DNA of 5,283 nt. Origin: Chloroflexota bacterium. GTDB lineage: Bacteria > Chloroflexota > Dehalococcoidia > Lucifugimonadales > Lucifugimonadaceae. The notes beneath the pieces were generated by a model. The model made no database searches, was not told the DNA's origin, and saw only the letters and a list, made by a program, of their open reading frames with translations. The DNA lies in contig JACETA010000061.1 of the NCBI GenBank assembly GCA_013911545.1, positions 1-5,283 of the forward strand, in the 5' to 3' direction. The position numbers were made by a program, and so were the translations under genes. Each line of letters begins with the position of its first letter. The first letter of the stretch is position 1. Of the stretch, positions 1 through 5,283 are shown piece by piece.

Positions 1-943
1 TCTTTCTTGCATTATTTGTTCCTGAAAGTAAAGCATCCTCAACTAATTTTGGATTATTTTCAAAATATTGCCTTTTCTCTCTAATTGGGTTCAAGAATTC
101 ATTTAAAGCATTAGCTAAATCCTTTTTAACCTCAACGTCACCAACTTTACCTTCCCTGTATCTTTTCTTAAAATCTTCTACTTTCTCTTTGTCTTTATTA
201 AATGCGTCATGGTATTCAAAAACTGGATTGCCTTCAACTGTCCCTGGGTCAGTTGCTTTTAATCTATTTGGATCAGTGTACATAGACATTACAGCTTTAT
301 TAACCTGTTCTTCAGAAAATCTTAATTCGATAACGTTGCCCTTGGATTTACTCATTTTATTTCCACCGTCAGTACCTTTTAATCTTGGGACTCTTCCAAT
401 TTTTATTCCAGGCTCATTAAAAATTGGTTCAAATATTCTATTAAATTTTCTTACTACCTCCCTTGTCATTTCTATGTGAGGAGCCTGATCTTCTCCAACA
501 GGAACTAGGTCAGCTCTTGGAAGCAAAATATCCGCAACTTGGCTCATGGGGTAGTTATAAAACCCTACTGTCCTTTTTTCTATTGCTAACTGATCTATCT
601 CGCTTTTAAGAGTAGGGTTTCTCTCCAGCATTCCTAAAGGGGTCACAAAGCTTAGAAGCATAGTTAATTCAGCATGCTCAGGAATATAGCTTTGTATAAC
701 ATAATTGCTTTTATTTGGATCAAGTCCAACAGATAACCAATCAATTGCAACTTGTCTTACCGAATCAGTAATTTTATCGACATCATCAAAATTATCTCCA
801 AGGGCTTGGTAATCTGCAATCAGAAAGAATGATTCAAAAGAATCTTGGTATTCAAGCCAAGTTTCTAATGCTCCAACATAATGCCCTAAGTGAAGTGCAC
901 CAGTAGGCCTTATTCCAGTAAGTATTCTTTTCTTATTTTCCAT
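1..943 (-). CDS. trpS: Tryptophanyl-tRNA synthetase, C-terminus cut by window edge
   Basis: Class I aminoacyl-tRNA synthetase that charges tRNA-Trp with tryptophan using ATP in the cytoplasm. My translation of the reverse strand is open for 314 codons from the ATG at 943 to the window edge. The HIGH-type motif is HLGH at residues 18-21, after the ILTGIRPTG strand. VPVGEDQAPHIEMTR lies at about 147-161, and a perfect KMSKS loop at 196-200. Asp138 in the VADILL stretch matches the Asp known in Bacillus TrpRS to hold the indole nitrogen. The overall sequence (RPTG at the start, MSMYTDPNR after KMSKS) resembles the roughly 340-residue type of Streptococcus and Clostridium more than the E. coli type, so about 20-30 residues are probably missing beyond the edge. 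The ATG directly follows the stop codon of the upstream reductase and there is no good Shine-Dalgarno of its own, which suggests translational coupling. No frameshift or missing catalytic motif is seen. Confidence 0.97.
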   Translation of the reverse strand, partial: MENKKRILTGIRPTGALHLGHYVGALETWLEYQDSFESFFLIADYQALGDNFDDVDKITDSVRQVAIDWLSVGLDPNKSNYVIQSYIPEHAELTMLLSFVTPLGMLERNPTLKSEIDQLAIEKRTVGFYNYPMSQVADILLPRADLVPVGEDQAPHIEMTREVVRKFNRIFEPIFNEPGIKIGRVPRLKGTDGGNKMSKSKGNVIELRFSEEQVNKAVMSMYTDPNRLKATDPGTVEGNPVFEYHDAFNKDKEKVEDFKKRYREGKVGDVEVKKDLANALNEFLNPIREKRQYFENNPKLVEDALLSGTNNARK

Positions 944-1858
944 TTAAGTTCTTTGATTCCAGTCTTTGCCAAATTCATCAAAACGTTTATTTAATTCATC
1001 AATAACATTTACAGACATTTTTAAACATTCTGAATACATATTTATATTATTTATTAGATGTTTTGGATTCTGGGTTCCAATTATACCAACATCTATTTCA
1101 TTAAAGCTAAAAACATACCCCATAGAAGTGAGGATTCTATTTTCGGGCTCTTGATTAATTTTTCCTAACCCTTTAATTATTCCCGCCCTCCTGAAGTATT
1201 CCTCTGCATAGTTAGAGGGTGCAGAATGAACATTTGGGTTTTCGTTAGCTCTCCAAGCACCATTTGCAATTGGACGTTTTGCAATTAATCCTAAATTAAT
1301 TTTTCTAACAATATCAAAAAGTTTATATCTTGCTTTTTGCTCAACTAAGTTAAAACTTGTTTGCATAGTTTCAAATTTATTACTCTCAGCTGCCCATATT
1401 ACTGCATCATTATCGCCACTAAAACCAAGATGTAATATCTTGCCATCTGACTTAGCTTCTTCCAGAGCTTTTATCACTTCACCGCGCTCCAAAGTTTCTA
1501 CATCACAGGAATGAAGCTGCATAATGTCTACTCTATCTGTTTTTAATAGACTCAAGCTTCTATCTATGCTTTTTTTTACCCCTTTATATGTCCAGTCAGG
1601 CAGGTTGGGATTAAACCTTGAAGAATGGCCGCATTTAGAGGCAAGAACTATCTCATTTCTTTTGTTAGATAAATTTTCACCAACAAATTCTTCACTCATC
1701 CCATAACATGAAGCTGTATCAAAAAAATTTATACCATTATCTAGTGCGGTGTGTAAGATTTGCTTTGATGTTTCCTTGTCACTAGAACCTATTTCTGAAA
1801 GACCAATTCCTAGCCTGCTAACTTCTAGCCCTGTCCTACCAAGTAAAACTTTTTCCAT
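944..1858 (-). CDS. Aldo/keto reductase family oxidoreductase
   Basis: NAD(P)H-dependent carbonyl reductase of the aldo/keto reductase superfamily, a soluble TIM barrel; the substrate cannot be told from sequence. The start is taken at the ATG at 1858, giving 304 residues. It has a GGAG site 5 nt upstream, and the protein begins with the typical MEKVLLGRTGLEVSRLGIG strand. A longer reading frame begins at a TTG at 1888, but that codon lies in the loop of the terminator hairpin and would add ten odd residues, so I reject it. The catalytic tetrad is complete: Asp47 (FFDTA), Tyr52 (CYG), Lys75 (ASKCG) and His116 (QLHS). Later cofactor-side segments are visible at about 145-149 (GFSGD), 168-175 (SFNLVEQK) and 257-271 (VGIIGTQNPKHLINN). 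The length is usual for the family. The stop abuts the trpS ATG. The family is broad, and linkage to trpS does not show a role in tryptophan metabolism. Confidence 0.95.
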   Translation of the reverse strand: MEKVLLGRTGLEVSRLGIGLSEIGSSDKETSKQILHTALDNGINFFDTASCYGMSEEFVGENLSNKRNEIVLASKCGHSSRFNPNLPDWTYKGVKKSIDRSLSLLKTDRVDIMQLHSCDVETLERGEVIKALEEAKSDGKILHLGFSGDNDAVIWAAESNKFETMQTSFNLVEQKARYKLFDIVRKINLGLIAKRPIANGAWRANENPNVHSAPSNYAEEYFRRAGIIKGLGKINQEPENRILTSMGYVFSFNEIDVGIIGTQNPKHLINNINMYSECLKMSVNVIDELNKRFDEFGKDWNQRT

Positions 1859-1863
1859 TATTA

Positions 1864-1867
1864 CTCC
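1864..1867 (-). promoter_or_regulatory. Ribosome binding site that fixes the reductase start
   Basis: On the minus strand GGAG lies 5 nt before the ATG at 1858 (TTTGGAGTAATAATG). It begins only a few bases after the terminator hairpin. It supports the ATG start over the upstream in-frame TTG at 1888. Confidence 0.8.
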
Positions 1868-1874
1868 AAACAAC

Positions 1875-1905
1875 AAAGCGACCCACAAATTAAGTGGGTC
1901 GCTTT
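1875..1905 (-). terminator. Hairpin terminator after the 60-codon gene
   Basis: A perfect 12-bp inverted repeat, AAAGCGACCCAC and GTGGGTCGCTTT, is separated by a 7-nt AT loop. On the minus strand the stem is followed by GTTGTTTGG, so the U-tract counted from the stem end is TTTGTTGTTT, which is interrupted. The stem starts 23 bp after the stop codon of the small gene, as expected for an intrinsic terminator of that gene. The next gene on the same strand starts only 17 bp beyond the stem, so the hairpin may be leaky or act as an attenuator that lowers expression of the reductase and trpS. On the plus strand the stem is followed by TTTAAATTTT-like sequence, but no plus-strand gene ends here. 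Confidence 0.8.
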
Positions 1906-1913
1906 AAATTTTG

Positions 1914-1928
1914 CTTAAATAATTTAAG
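1914..1928. repeat. Short AT-only inverted repeat between gene stop and terminator
   Basis: CTTAAAT and ATTTAAG form perfect 7-bp arms around a single A, directly after the stop codon of the 60-codon gene and before the terminator stem. It could be a protein-binding palindrome or chance in AT-rich DNA. No function can be assigned. Confidence 0.35.
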
Positions 1929-2111
1929 TTAGCTTATTTGCTTTTCAACTTCAGCAACATCTTTATCGCTTAGTATTCTGAATACCTTTGAAGATGGATC
2001 TTCAGCAGCTACACCTTGAACTGCCTTACGGCCATTCTTCATTGTAACTATTTTAGGGTTAGCAATTTCAACAACTTTCTTTAATTTAACACTGTACGCT
2101 GTTAATTTCAT
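1929..2111 (-). CDS. Small DUF5679-like protein lacking the zinc-ribbon cysteines
   Basis: A 60-residue basic cytoplasmic protein with no signal peptide or membrane segment; its function is unknown. It reads like the DUF5679 family as I remember it: a short zinc ribbon with the pattern YCVKCK, then a KNP...VT-KNGR-A--G segment, then CPxCGTK-FRI. Here the frame of the family is clear in AYSVKLKK (residues 5-12), NPKIVTMKNGRKAVQG (18-33) and KVFRI (42-46). The four expected cysteine positions are Ser7, Leu10, Ala35 and Asp38, and the protein has no cysteine at all. A charged tail, SDKDVAEVEKQ, ends it. The gene has a strong AGGAGGT site 6 nt before its ATG, a good sigma-70-like promoter and its own terminator, which together suggest a well expressed, mostly single-gene transcript. 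The family assignment is from memory of the motif and was not searched. Confidence 0.85.
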   Translation of the reverse strand: MKLTAYSVKLKKVVEIANPKIVTMKNGRKAVQGVAAEDPSSKVFRILSDKDVAEVEKQIS

Positions 2112-2117
2112 TTAAAG

Positions 2118-2124
2118 ACCTCCT
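2118..2124 (-). promoter_or_regulatory. Strong Shine-Dalgarno site of the 60-codon gene
   Basis: On the minus strand AGGAGGT lies 6 nt before the ATG at 2111. It is a full match to the anti-Shine-Dalgarno core, the strongest site in the window, and argues that this short reading frame is a real and well translated gene. Confidence 0.9.
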
Positions 2125-2173
2125 AGTCCAATCTTAGAGTAACGTCGATTTACATCTAAATTAATATACTAGA

Positions 2174-2202
2174 ATTGTACTTAAATAAACTTGAATGTTC
2201 AA
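2174..2202 (-). promoter_or_regulatory. Sigma-70-like promoter for the minus-strand genes
   Basis: On the minus strand TTGAAC (2202-2197) and TACAAT (2179-2174) are separated by exactly 17 bp. The -10 box matches the consensus at five of six bases and the -35 at four of six. Transcription would start near 2167, giving a leader of about 55 nt before the ATG at 2111. The -35 box is the left half of the TTGAACATTCAA palindrome as read on this strand. Confidence 0.6.
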
Positions 2203-2209
2203 CTATAAT
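2181..2209 (+). promoter_or_regulatory. Candidate promoter for pheST
   Basis: A perfect TATAAT lies at 2204-2209. The hexamer 17 bp upstream is TTAAAT (2181-2186), only a weak -35. Transcription would start near 2216 and leave a leader of about 80 nt before the pheS start. The -10 box is one base from the -35 box of the divergent promoter, so the two polymerases would compete for the same DNA. In AT-rich sequence a perfect -10 can occur by chance. Confidence 0.45.
2191..2202. repeat. TTGAATGTTCAA palindrome between divergent promoters
   Basis: Perfect 5-bp arms TTGAA and TTCAA surround TG. It covers the -35 box of the minus-strand promoter and the spacer just before the plus-strand TATAAT. 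The position would suit an operator that controls both directions, but the repeat is short and may be chance. No binding protein is encoded nearby. Confidence 0.35.
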
Positions 2210-2297
2210 GTATAAAAATCAACTTATAGTTATTGTGCTACATTTCTAGCAGGCATAATTCTTAATAATAATTTAATAAAGAAGGTTCAAAAATAAA
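2210..2297 (+). other. pheS leader with weak hairpins
   Basis: This untranslated stretch holds two small inverted repeats. TGCTA and TAGCA (2236-2251) enclose 6 nt. TTCTT (2259-2263) can pair with AAGAA (2279-2283), which overlaps the candidate ribosome site. Both are short and weak. I see no T-box consensus, no GC-rich terminator and no Phe-rich leader peptide, so classical attenuation is not supported. Confidence 0.3.
2279..2285 (+). promoter_or_regulatory. Candidate ribosome binding site of pheS
   Basis: AAGAAGG matches six of seven bases of AAGGAGG but lies 12 nt before the TTG at 2298, which is longer than usual. No ATG or GTG lies in frame between the upstream stop at 2277-2279 and the TTG, so TTG at 2298 is the best available start; the ATT directly after it is the only other close candidate. 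Confidence 0.5.
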
Positions 2298-3293
2298 TTG
2301 ATTGAAAAAATCGAAAAATTGAAAATTAAAGCTGAAAATGATCTTAAATCATGCATTTCTAGTGAAGATTTAGAGATCTGGAGAATAAATTATTTAGGTA
2401 GAAAGTCAGAATTATCAGATATTTTAAAGAATATAAAGAATCTTGACCAAGATCTAAAAAAATCAGTTGGATCTCTGGGGAATAAAACAAGAATAGGCCT
2501 TGAAGAACAGTTTGAAAGCTCAAAAAATAAGATTCTGGGTATAAATGTAAATAAAAAACCTATAGAAGACTATTCAATTCCAAGTAGGAATATTTCTGTG
2601 GGAAAGCTTCATCCAGTTACATTAACTTTAAGAGAAATTAAAAAGGCTTTTAATTCATTAGGCTTTCAAGTTGAAGAAGGTCCAGAAATTGAGCTAGATA
2701 AATATAATTTTGATATGTTGAATATACCTGAAGACCATCCTGCCAGAGATATGTGGGATACGATGTGGATTGACGAGAAAAGCAATAAAAATGGCGAAAA
2801 AATGCTTCTAAGGACACATACTTCTCCAGTTCAGGCAAGAATTATGGAAAACCAAGACCCTCCTATAAGAGTTATTGTTCCAGGGAAGTGCTATAGGTAT
2901 GAGGCAACTGACTCTACCCATGAATGGCATTTTTACCAAGTTGAAGGTTTAGCGGTCGATAAAAATTTAACTTTTTCAGACCTCAAAGGGACACTGTATG
3001 AATTTGCAAAAAAAATGTTTGGTAGTGAAACTAAAATCAGGTTTAGGTGTGATTACTTCCCCTTTGTTGAGCCTGGCGTTGATATGTCAATTTACTGGGA
3101 AGGCAAATGGTTAGAAATTCTTGGAGCAGGAATGGTTCACCCTAAGGTATTTGAAAAAGCGGGGTATGAAGATAAGGATCTGTCCGGATTTGCCTTTGGT
3201 ATGGGTCCTGAAAGAATTGCAATGATAAAACATAATATTGATGACATTAGACTATTTTATTCTAATGATTTGAGATTCTTAGAACAATTTTAG
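2298..3293 (+). CDS. pheS: Phenylalanyl-tRNA synthetase alpha subunit
   Basis: Catalytic subunit of the cytoplasmic alpha2-beta2 class II synthetase that attaches phenylalanine to tRNA-Phe. It has 331 residues, close to the 327 of E. coli. Residues 1-85 form the charged N-terminal coiled-coil arm, which includes the YLGRKSELS signature at 32-40. The catalytic core runs from about 104 to the end: LHPVTLTLREI opens it, motif 2 is seen around GKCYRYE (196-202) and HFYQVEG (211-217), FPFVEPG lies at 254-260, and motif 3 is GFAFGMGPERIAMI at 297-310. Ala299 in GFAFG lines up with E. coli Ala294, which lines the phenylalanine pocket. The C-terminal NDLRFLEQF is canonical. The start is an apparent TTG, since no ATG or GTG is available in frame. 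The stop codon lies 6 nt before pheT. Function is certain from sequence; only the start codon is open. Confidence 0.98.
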   Translation: MIEKIEKLKIKAENDLKSCISSEDLEIWRINYLGRKSELSDILKNIKNLDQDLKKSVGSLGNKTRIGLEEQFESSKNKILGINVNKKPIEDYSIPSRNISVGKLHPVTLTLREIKKAFNSLGFQVEEGPEIELDKYNFDMLNIPEDHPARDMWDTMWIDEKSNKNGEKMLLRTHTSPVQARIMENQDPPIRVIVPGKCYRYEATDSTHEWHFYQVEGLAVDKNLTFSDLKGTLYEFAKKMFGSETKIRFRCDYFPFVEPGVDMSIYWEGKWLEILGAGMVHPKVFEKAGYEDKDLSGFAFGMGPERIAMIKHNIDDIRLFYSNDLRFLEQF

Positions 3294-3299
3294 GAAAAA

Positions 3300-5283
3300 A
3301 TGAAAGTACCAATAAGCTGGTTAAAAAATTATATAAATATTAATGAAAGTAATCTTGATGATCTGCTTCATCGTTTAACACTAGCTGGCACAGAAGTTGA
3401 GTCAGTCGAAATCCAAGGAAATTGGGAAGGTGTAAAAGTTGGCCAAGTTCTTGAAATTTCAAAACATCCAAACGCAGATCGATTGAATCTTGTTAAAGTT
3501 AATTCCGGTGACAATTCGCCTATTGATGTAGTGTGTGGTGCTAATAATTTATACGTTGATCAAAAAATTGCATTTGCGCCTGTTGGTTCAAAATTATTTA
3601 GCCCAAAGAGTAATAAAATGGAAACTTTAAAAAAATCTAAAATAAGAGGTGAAATTTCAAATGGAATGATATGCTCTTCCCTTGAACTTGGCTTGGGCGA
3701 AGATCATGACGGAATATTAGATTTAGACAAAGAGATGGAAATTGGAAAAAATCTTGAGGATTATTTTTCAGATATAATTATTGATTTTGAATTAACTCCC
3801 AACAGGCCAGACTGCTTGGGAATTTATGGAATAGCTAGAGAAGTTTCTGCAGTTACTAAAGAGCAGCTTAAAGATTTAGAAATTCATCATAATTCTAAAT
3901 CTGATAAGAATTTTAATAATTTAGAAATTGAAATTGAAGCTAAAGACTTATGTAAAAGATATATGGGTGTTGCTATTGATGGCGTAAAAATTGAAGAGTC
4001 GCCCAAATGGCTTAAATCTGCATTATTATCAATAGGGGAAAATCCAATTAACAATATTGTTGATATAACAAACTATGTTATGTTCGAAATTGGCCAACCA
4101 CTTCATGCATTTGATTACAATAAAATAAAAAATAAAAAAATTATTGTTAGAAGAGCAAAAGAAAATGAAAAACTCATTACCTTAGATGATGAATCTAGAG
4201 ACCTAAAAAATGATATGTTGGTAATCGCTGATTCAGATTCACCTATTGCACTTGCTGGAATTAAGGGCGGTAAAGAATCAGGAATTCAAAATACAACATC
4301 AACTATTGTTTTAGAATCAGCATGTTTTGAGGGTGGGAATAACAGAAAAACGGCTAATCACTTTGATTTGAAAAGTCAGGCAACTTTAAGATTTGAAAAG
4401 AATTTAAAGCCAGAATTATGTGATATTGCATTTAACAGGGCTATAAATTTGATTTTGCAAATATGCGGCGGGAGCATTTCTTCTGACATAATTGACATAG
4501 GACTTAAAGAGGAATTAAAAGTAATTGATATTTCGTTAGATAAAATTAATTCTGTACTTGGTTTTGCGTTTAATGAAAAAAATATAGACGAAATATTTAA
4601 AAAATTAAATTTTGATTTTGATAAGAAAAATAAAGATAAATTAATTTGGTCAGTTACATCTCCTTTTTGGAGGCCTGATATAAATATCCCTGAAGATTTA
4701 ATTGAAGAGATAAGTCGAATCGAAGGCTATGATTCTATACCTGCTACACCAATTTCCGGTGTAATACCAGAGTGGAAACCTAATGATTATTTAGAATTTC
4801 TTGATGAAATTGCAGATTTAAATGTTGCTGCAGGATTTAATGAAGTTATAAATTATTCGGCAGACTCTTTAGAGAATTTAAAATATTTTAGTCCTGAAAT
4901 AAAAGAAAATGAATATATTAAAATCCTTAACCCTATGTCTACTGAGGTTGAATTTATGAAGTCCTCTCTTAAATCAGGAATGCTGAAAACATTAGGCTTA
5001 AATTCAAGGAATTTAAATAGAAATATAAATCTTTTTGAAATCGGAACAACATTTAGAAAAAATAAAAATAAAGAGTTGCCAATTCAAGAAAAAAACTTAG
5101 TAGTAGGATTAATTGGGAATTACGAAAAAACAGTATGGAGCAAAGAAAGAAAAATAGATTTTTTTGATGCAAAATCATTCCTTGATACTTTTTTTAAAAA
5201 TCTAAAAATTAATTTTGAAATAAGCCCCAAAAATTATTCTTTTTTCGACCCAGAAAAAGGTTACTGCATAAATATTGATACTC
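3300..5283 (+). CDS. pheT: Phenylalanyl-tRNA synthetase beta subunit, C-terminus cut by window edge
   Basis: Partner of PheS: it recognises tRNA-Phe, supports the active site and hydrolyses mischarged Tyr-tRNA-Phe. My translation is open for 661 codons from the ATG at 3300; the usual length is near 800, so the ferredoxin-like anticodon-binding domain is missing beyond the edge. Domains seen are the N-terminal B1 (MKVPISWLKNY), an EMAP-like tRNA-binding OB fold at about 39-150 (VGQVLEISKHPNADRLNLVKV), DFELTPNRPDCLG at 162-174, the B3/B4 editing domain at about 210-395, B5 at about 405-480 (SPFWRPDINIPEDLIEEISR), and the start of the catalytic-like B6/B7 module. Editing residues appear kept: His269 in GQPLHAFD, Gly320 in LAGIKGG, Glu339 in IVLESACF, and Ala361, which matches Ala356 of better studied enzymes. 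Nearby positions diverge (SQAT for SEAS, RFEKN for RFEKG). A GGA overlapping the pheS stop serves as ribosome site, so the two genes are coupled. Confidence 0.98.
   Translation, partial: MKVPISWLKNYININESNLDDLLHRLTLAGTEVESVEIQGNWEGVKVGQVLEISKHPNADRLNLVKVNSGDNSPIDVVCGANNLYVDQKIAFAPVGSKLFSPKSNKMETLKKSKIRGEISNGMICSSLELGLGEDHDGILDLDKEMEIGKNLEDYFSDIIIDFELTPNRPDCLGIYGIAREVSAVTKEQLKDLEIHHNSKSDKNFNNLEIEIEAKDLCKRYMGVAIDGVKIEESPKWLKSALLSIGENPINNIVDITNYVMFEIGQPLHAFDYNKIKNKKIIVRRAKENEKLITLDDESRDLKNDMLVIADSDSPIALAGIKGGKESGIQNTTSTIVLESACFEGGNNRKTANHFDLKSQATLRFEKNLKPELCDIAFNRAINLILQICGGSISSDIIDIGLKEELKVIDISLDKINSVLGFAFNEKNIDEIFKKLNFDFDKKNKDKLIWSVTSPFWRPDINIPEDLIEEISRIEGYDSIPATPISGVIPEWKPNDYLEFLDEIADLNVAAGFNEVINYSADSLENLKYFSPEIKENEYIKILNPMSTEVEFMKSSLKSGMLKTLGLNSRNLNRNINLFEIGTTFRKNKNKELPIQEKNLVVGLIGNYEKTVWSKERKIDFFDAKSFLDTFFKNLKINFEISPKNYSFFDPEKGYCINIDT

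Noticed and set aside
189..479. 96-codon open frame on the plus strand inside trpS
   Set aside because: It is antisense to a clear synthetase reading frame, resembles no known protein, and has no ribosome site. The same applies to the short frames at 966-1154, 1524-1706 and 2650-2838, which are shadows of the reductase and pheS.
1859..1888. N-terminal extension of the reductase from a TTG at 1888 (adds MWVALLFGVI)
   Set aside because: The TTG lies in the loop of the terminator hairpin, has no ribosome site, and the extension is encoded by the hairpin itself. The ATG at 1858 has GGAG at 5 nt and begins the normal family N-terminus.
1921..1948. Internal promoter for the reductase at the end of the small gene (TTGAAA, 16 bp, TAAATT)
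   Set aside because: The -35 box is good but the -10 is poor and the region is AT-rich, so it is not listed as a feature. It is mentioned only as an alternative to terminator readthrough.
2208..2249. Possible leader peptide of 13 codons (MYKNQLIVIVLHF) ahead of pheS
   Set aside because: Its ATG overlaps the TATAAT box so it would not be transcribed from that promoter, it has no ribosome site, and it holds only one Phe codon, at its end. No terminator hairpin follows.
2233..2259. Second pheS promoter, TTGTGC and CATAAT
   Set aside because: The spacing is 15 bp and the -35 box matches poorly, so it is weaker than the TATAAT at 2204 and was not listed.
2210..2297. T-box or tRNA-Phe responsive riboswitch upstream of pheS
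   Set aside because: The stretch is too short, lacks the conserved T-box sequence and has no terminator stem.

Overview
The window comes from an AT-rich bacterial chromosome (GC about one third by eye, not counted). It holds two divergent housekeeping blocks that meet in an intergenic region of about 186 bp. Nothing marks the region as mobile: I see no transposase, integrase, tRNA gene, CRISPR array or long repeat. The small protein at 1929-2111 resembles the DUF5679 family, which I remember mainly from Chloroflexota. The C-terminal part of the PheT editing domain (RFEKN, then a PEL motif) also reads like Chloroflexota sequences as I recall them. A low-GC, perhaps marine, Chloroflexota (Dehalococcoidia/SAR202-like) is my best guess, held weakly because no search could be run.

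Minus-strand block, read from right to left: a promoter near 2174-2202, a strong Shine-Dalgarno site, and a 60-codon gene for a cysteine-less DUF5679-like protein (2111-1929). A perfect 12-bp hairpin that looks like an intrinsic terminator follows (1905-1875). Then come an aldo/keto reductase (1858-944) and trpS, tryptophanyl-tRNA synthetase (943 to the left edge, C-terminus cut off). The reductase stop codon directly abuts the trpS ATG (TAAATG), so these two are almost certainly co-transcribed and translationally coupled. No convincing separate promoter sits between the hairpin and the reductase, so the pair may depend on readthrough.

Plus-strand block: a perfect TATAAT box at 2204-2209, a leader of about 80 nt without an obvious T-box, pheS (2298-3293, apparent TTG start), and pheT (3300 to the right edge, about 661 of an expected 800 or so codons). 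These are the alpha and beta subunits of the heterotetrameric phenylalanyl-tRNA synthetase. The pheT ribosome site overlaps the pheS stop codon.

Most of the window is ordinary translation machinery. The points worth a second look are the DUF5679-like protein that has lost all four zinc-ribbon cysteines, the compact divergent promoter region with a TTGAATGTTCAA palindrome between the two sets of elements, the terminator placed just ahead of the reductase-trpS pair, and some substitutions in the PheT editing domain. I did not find a convincing new multi-gene system here.
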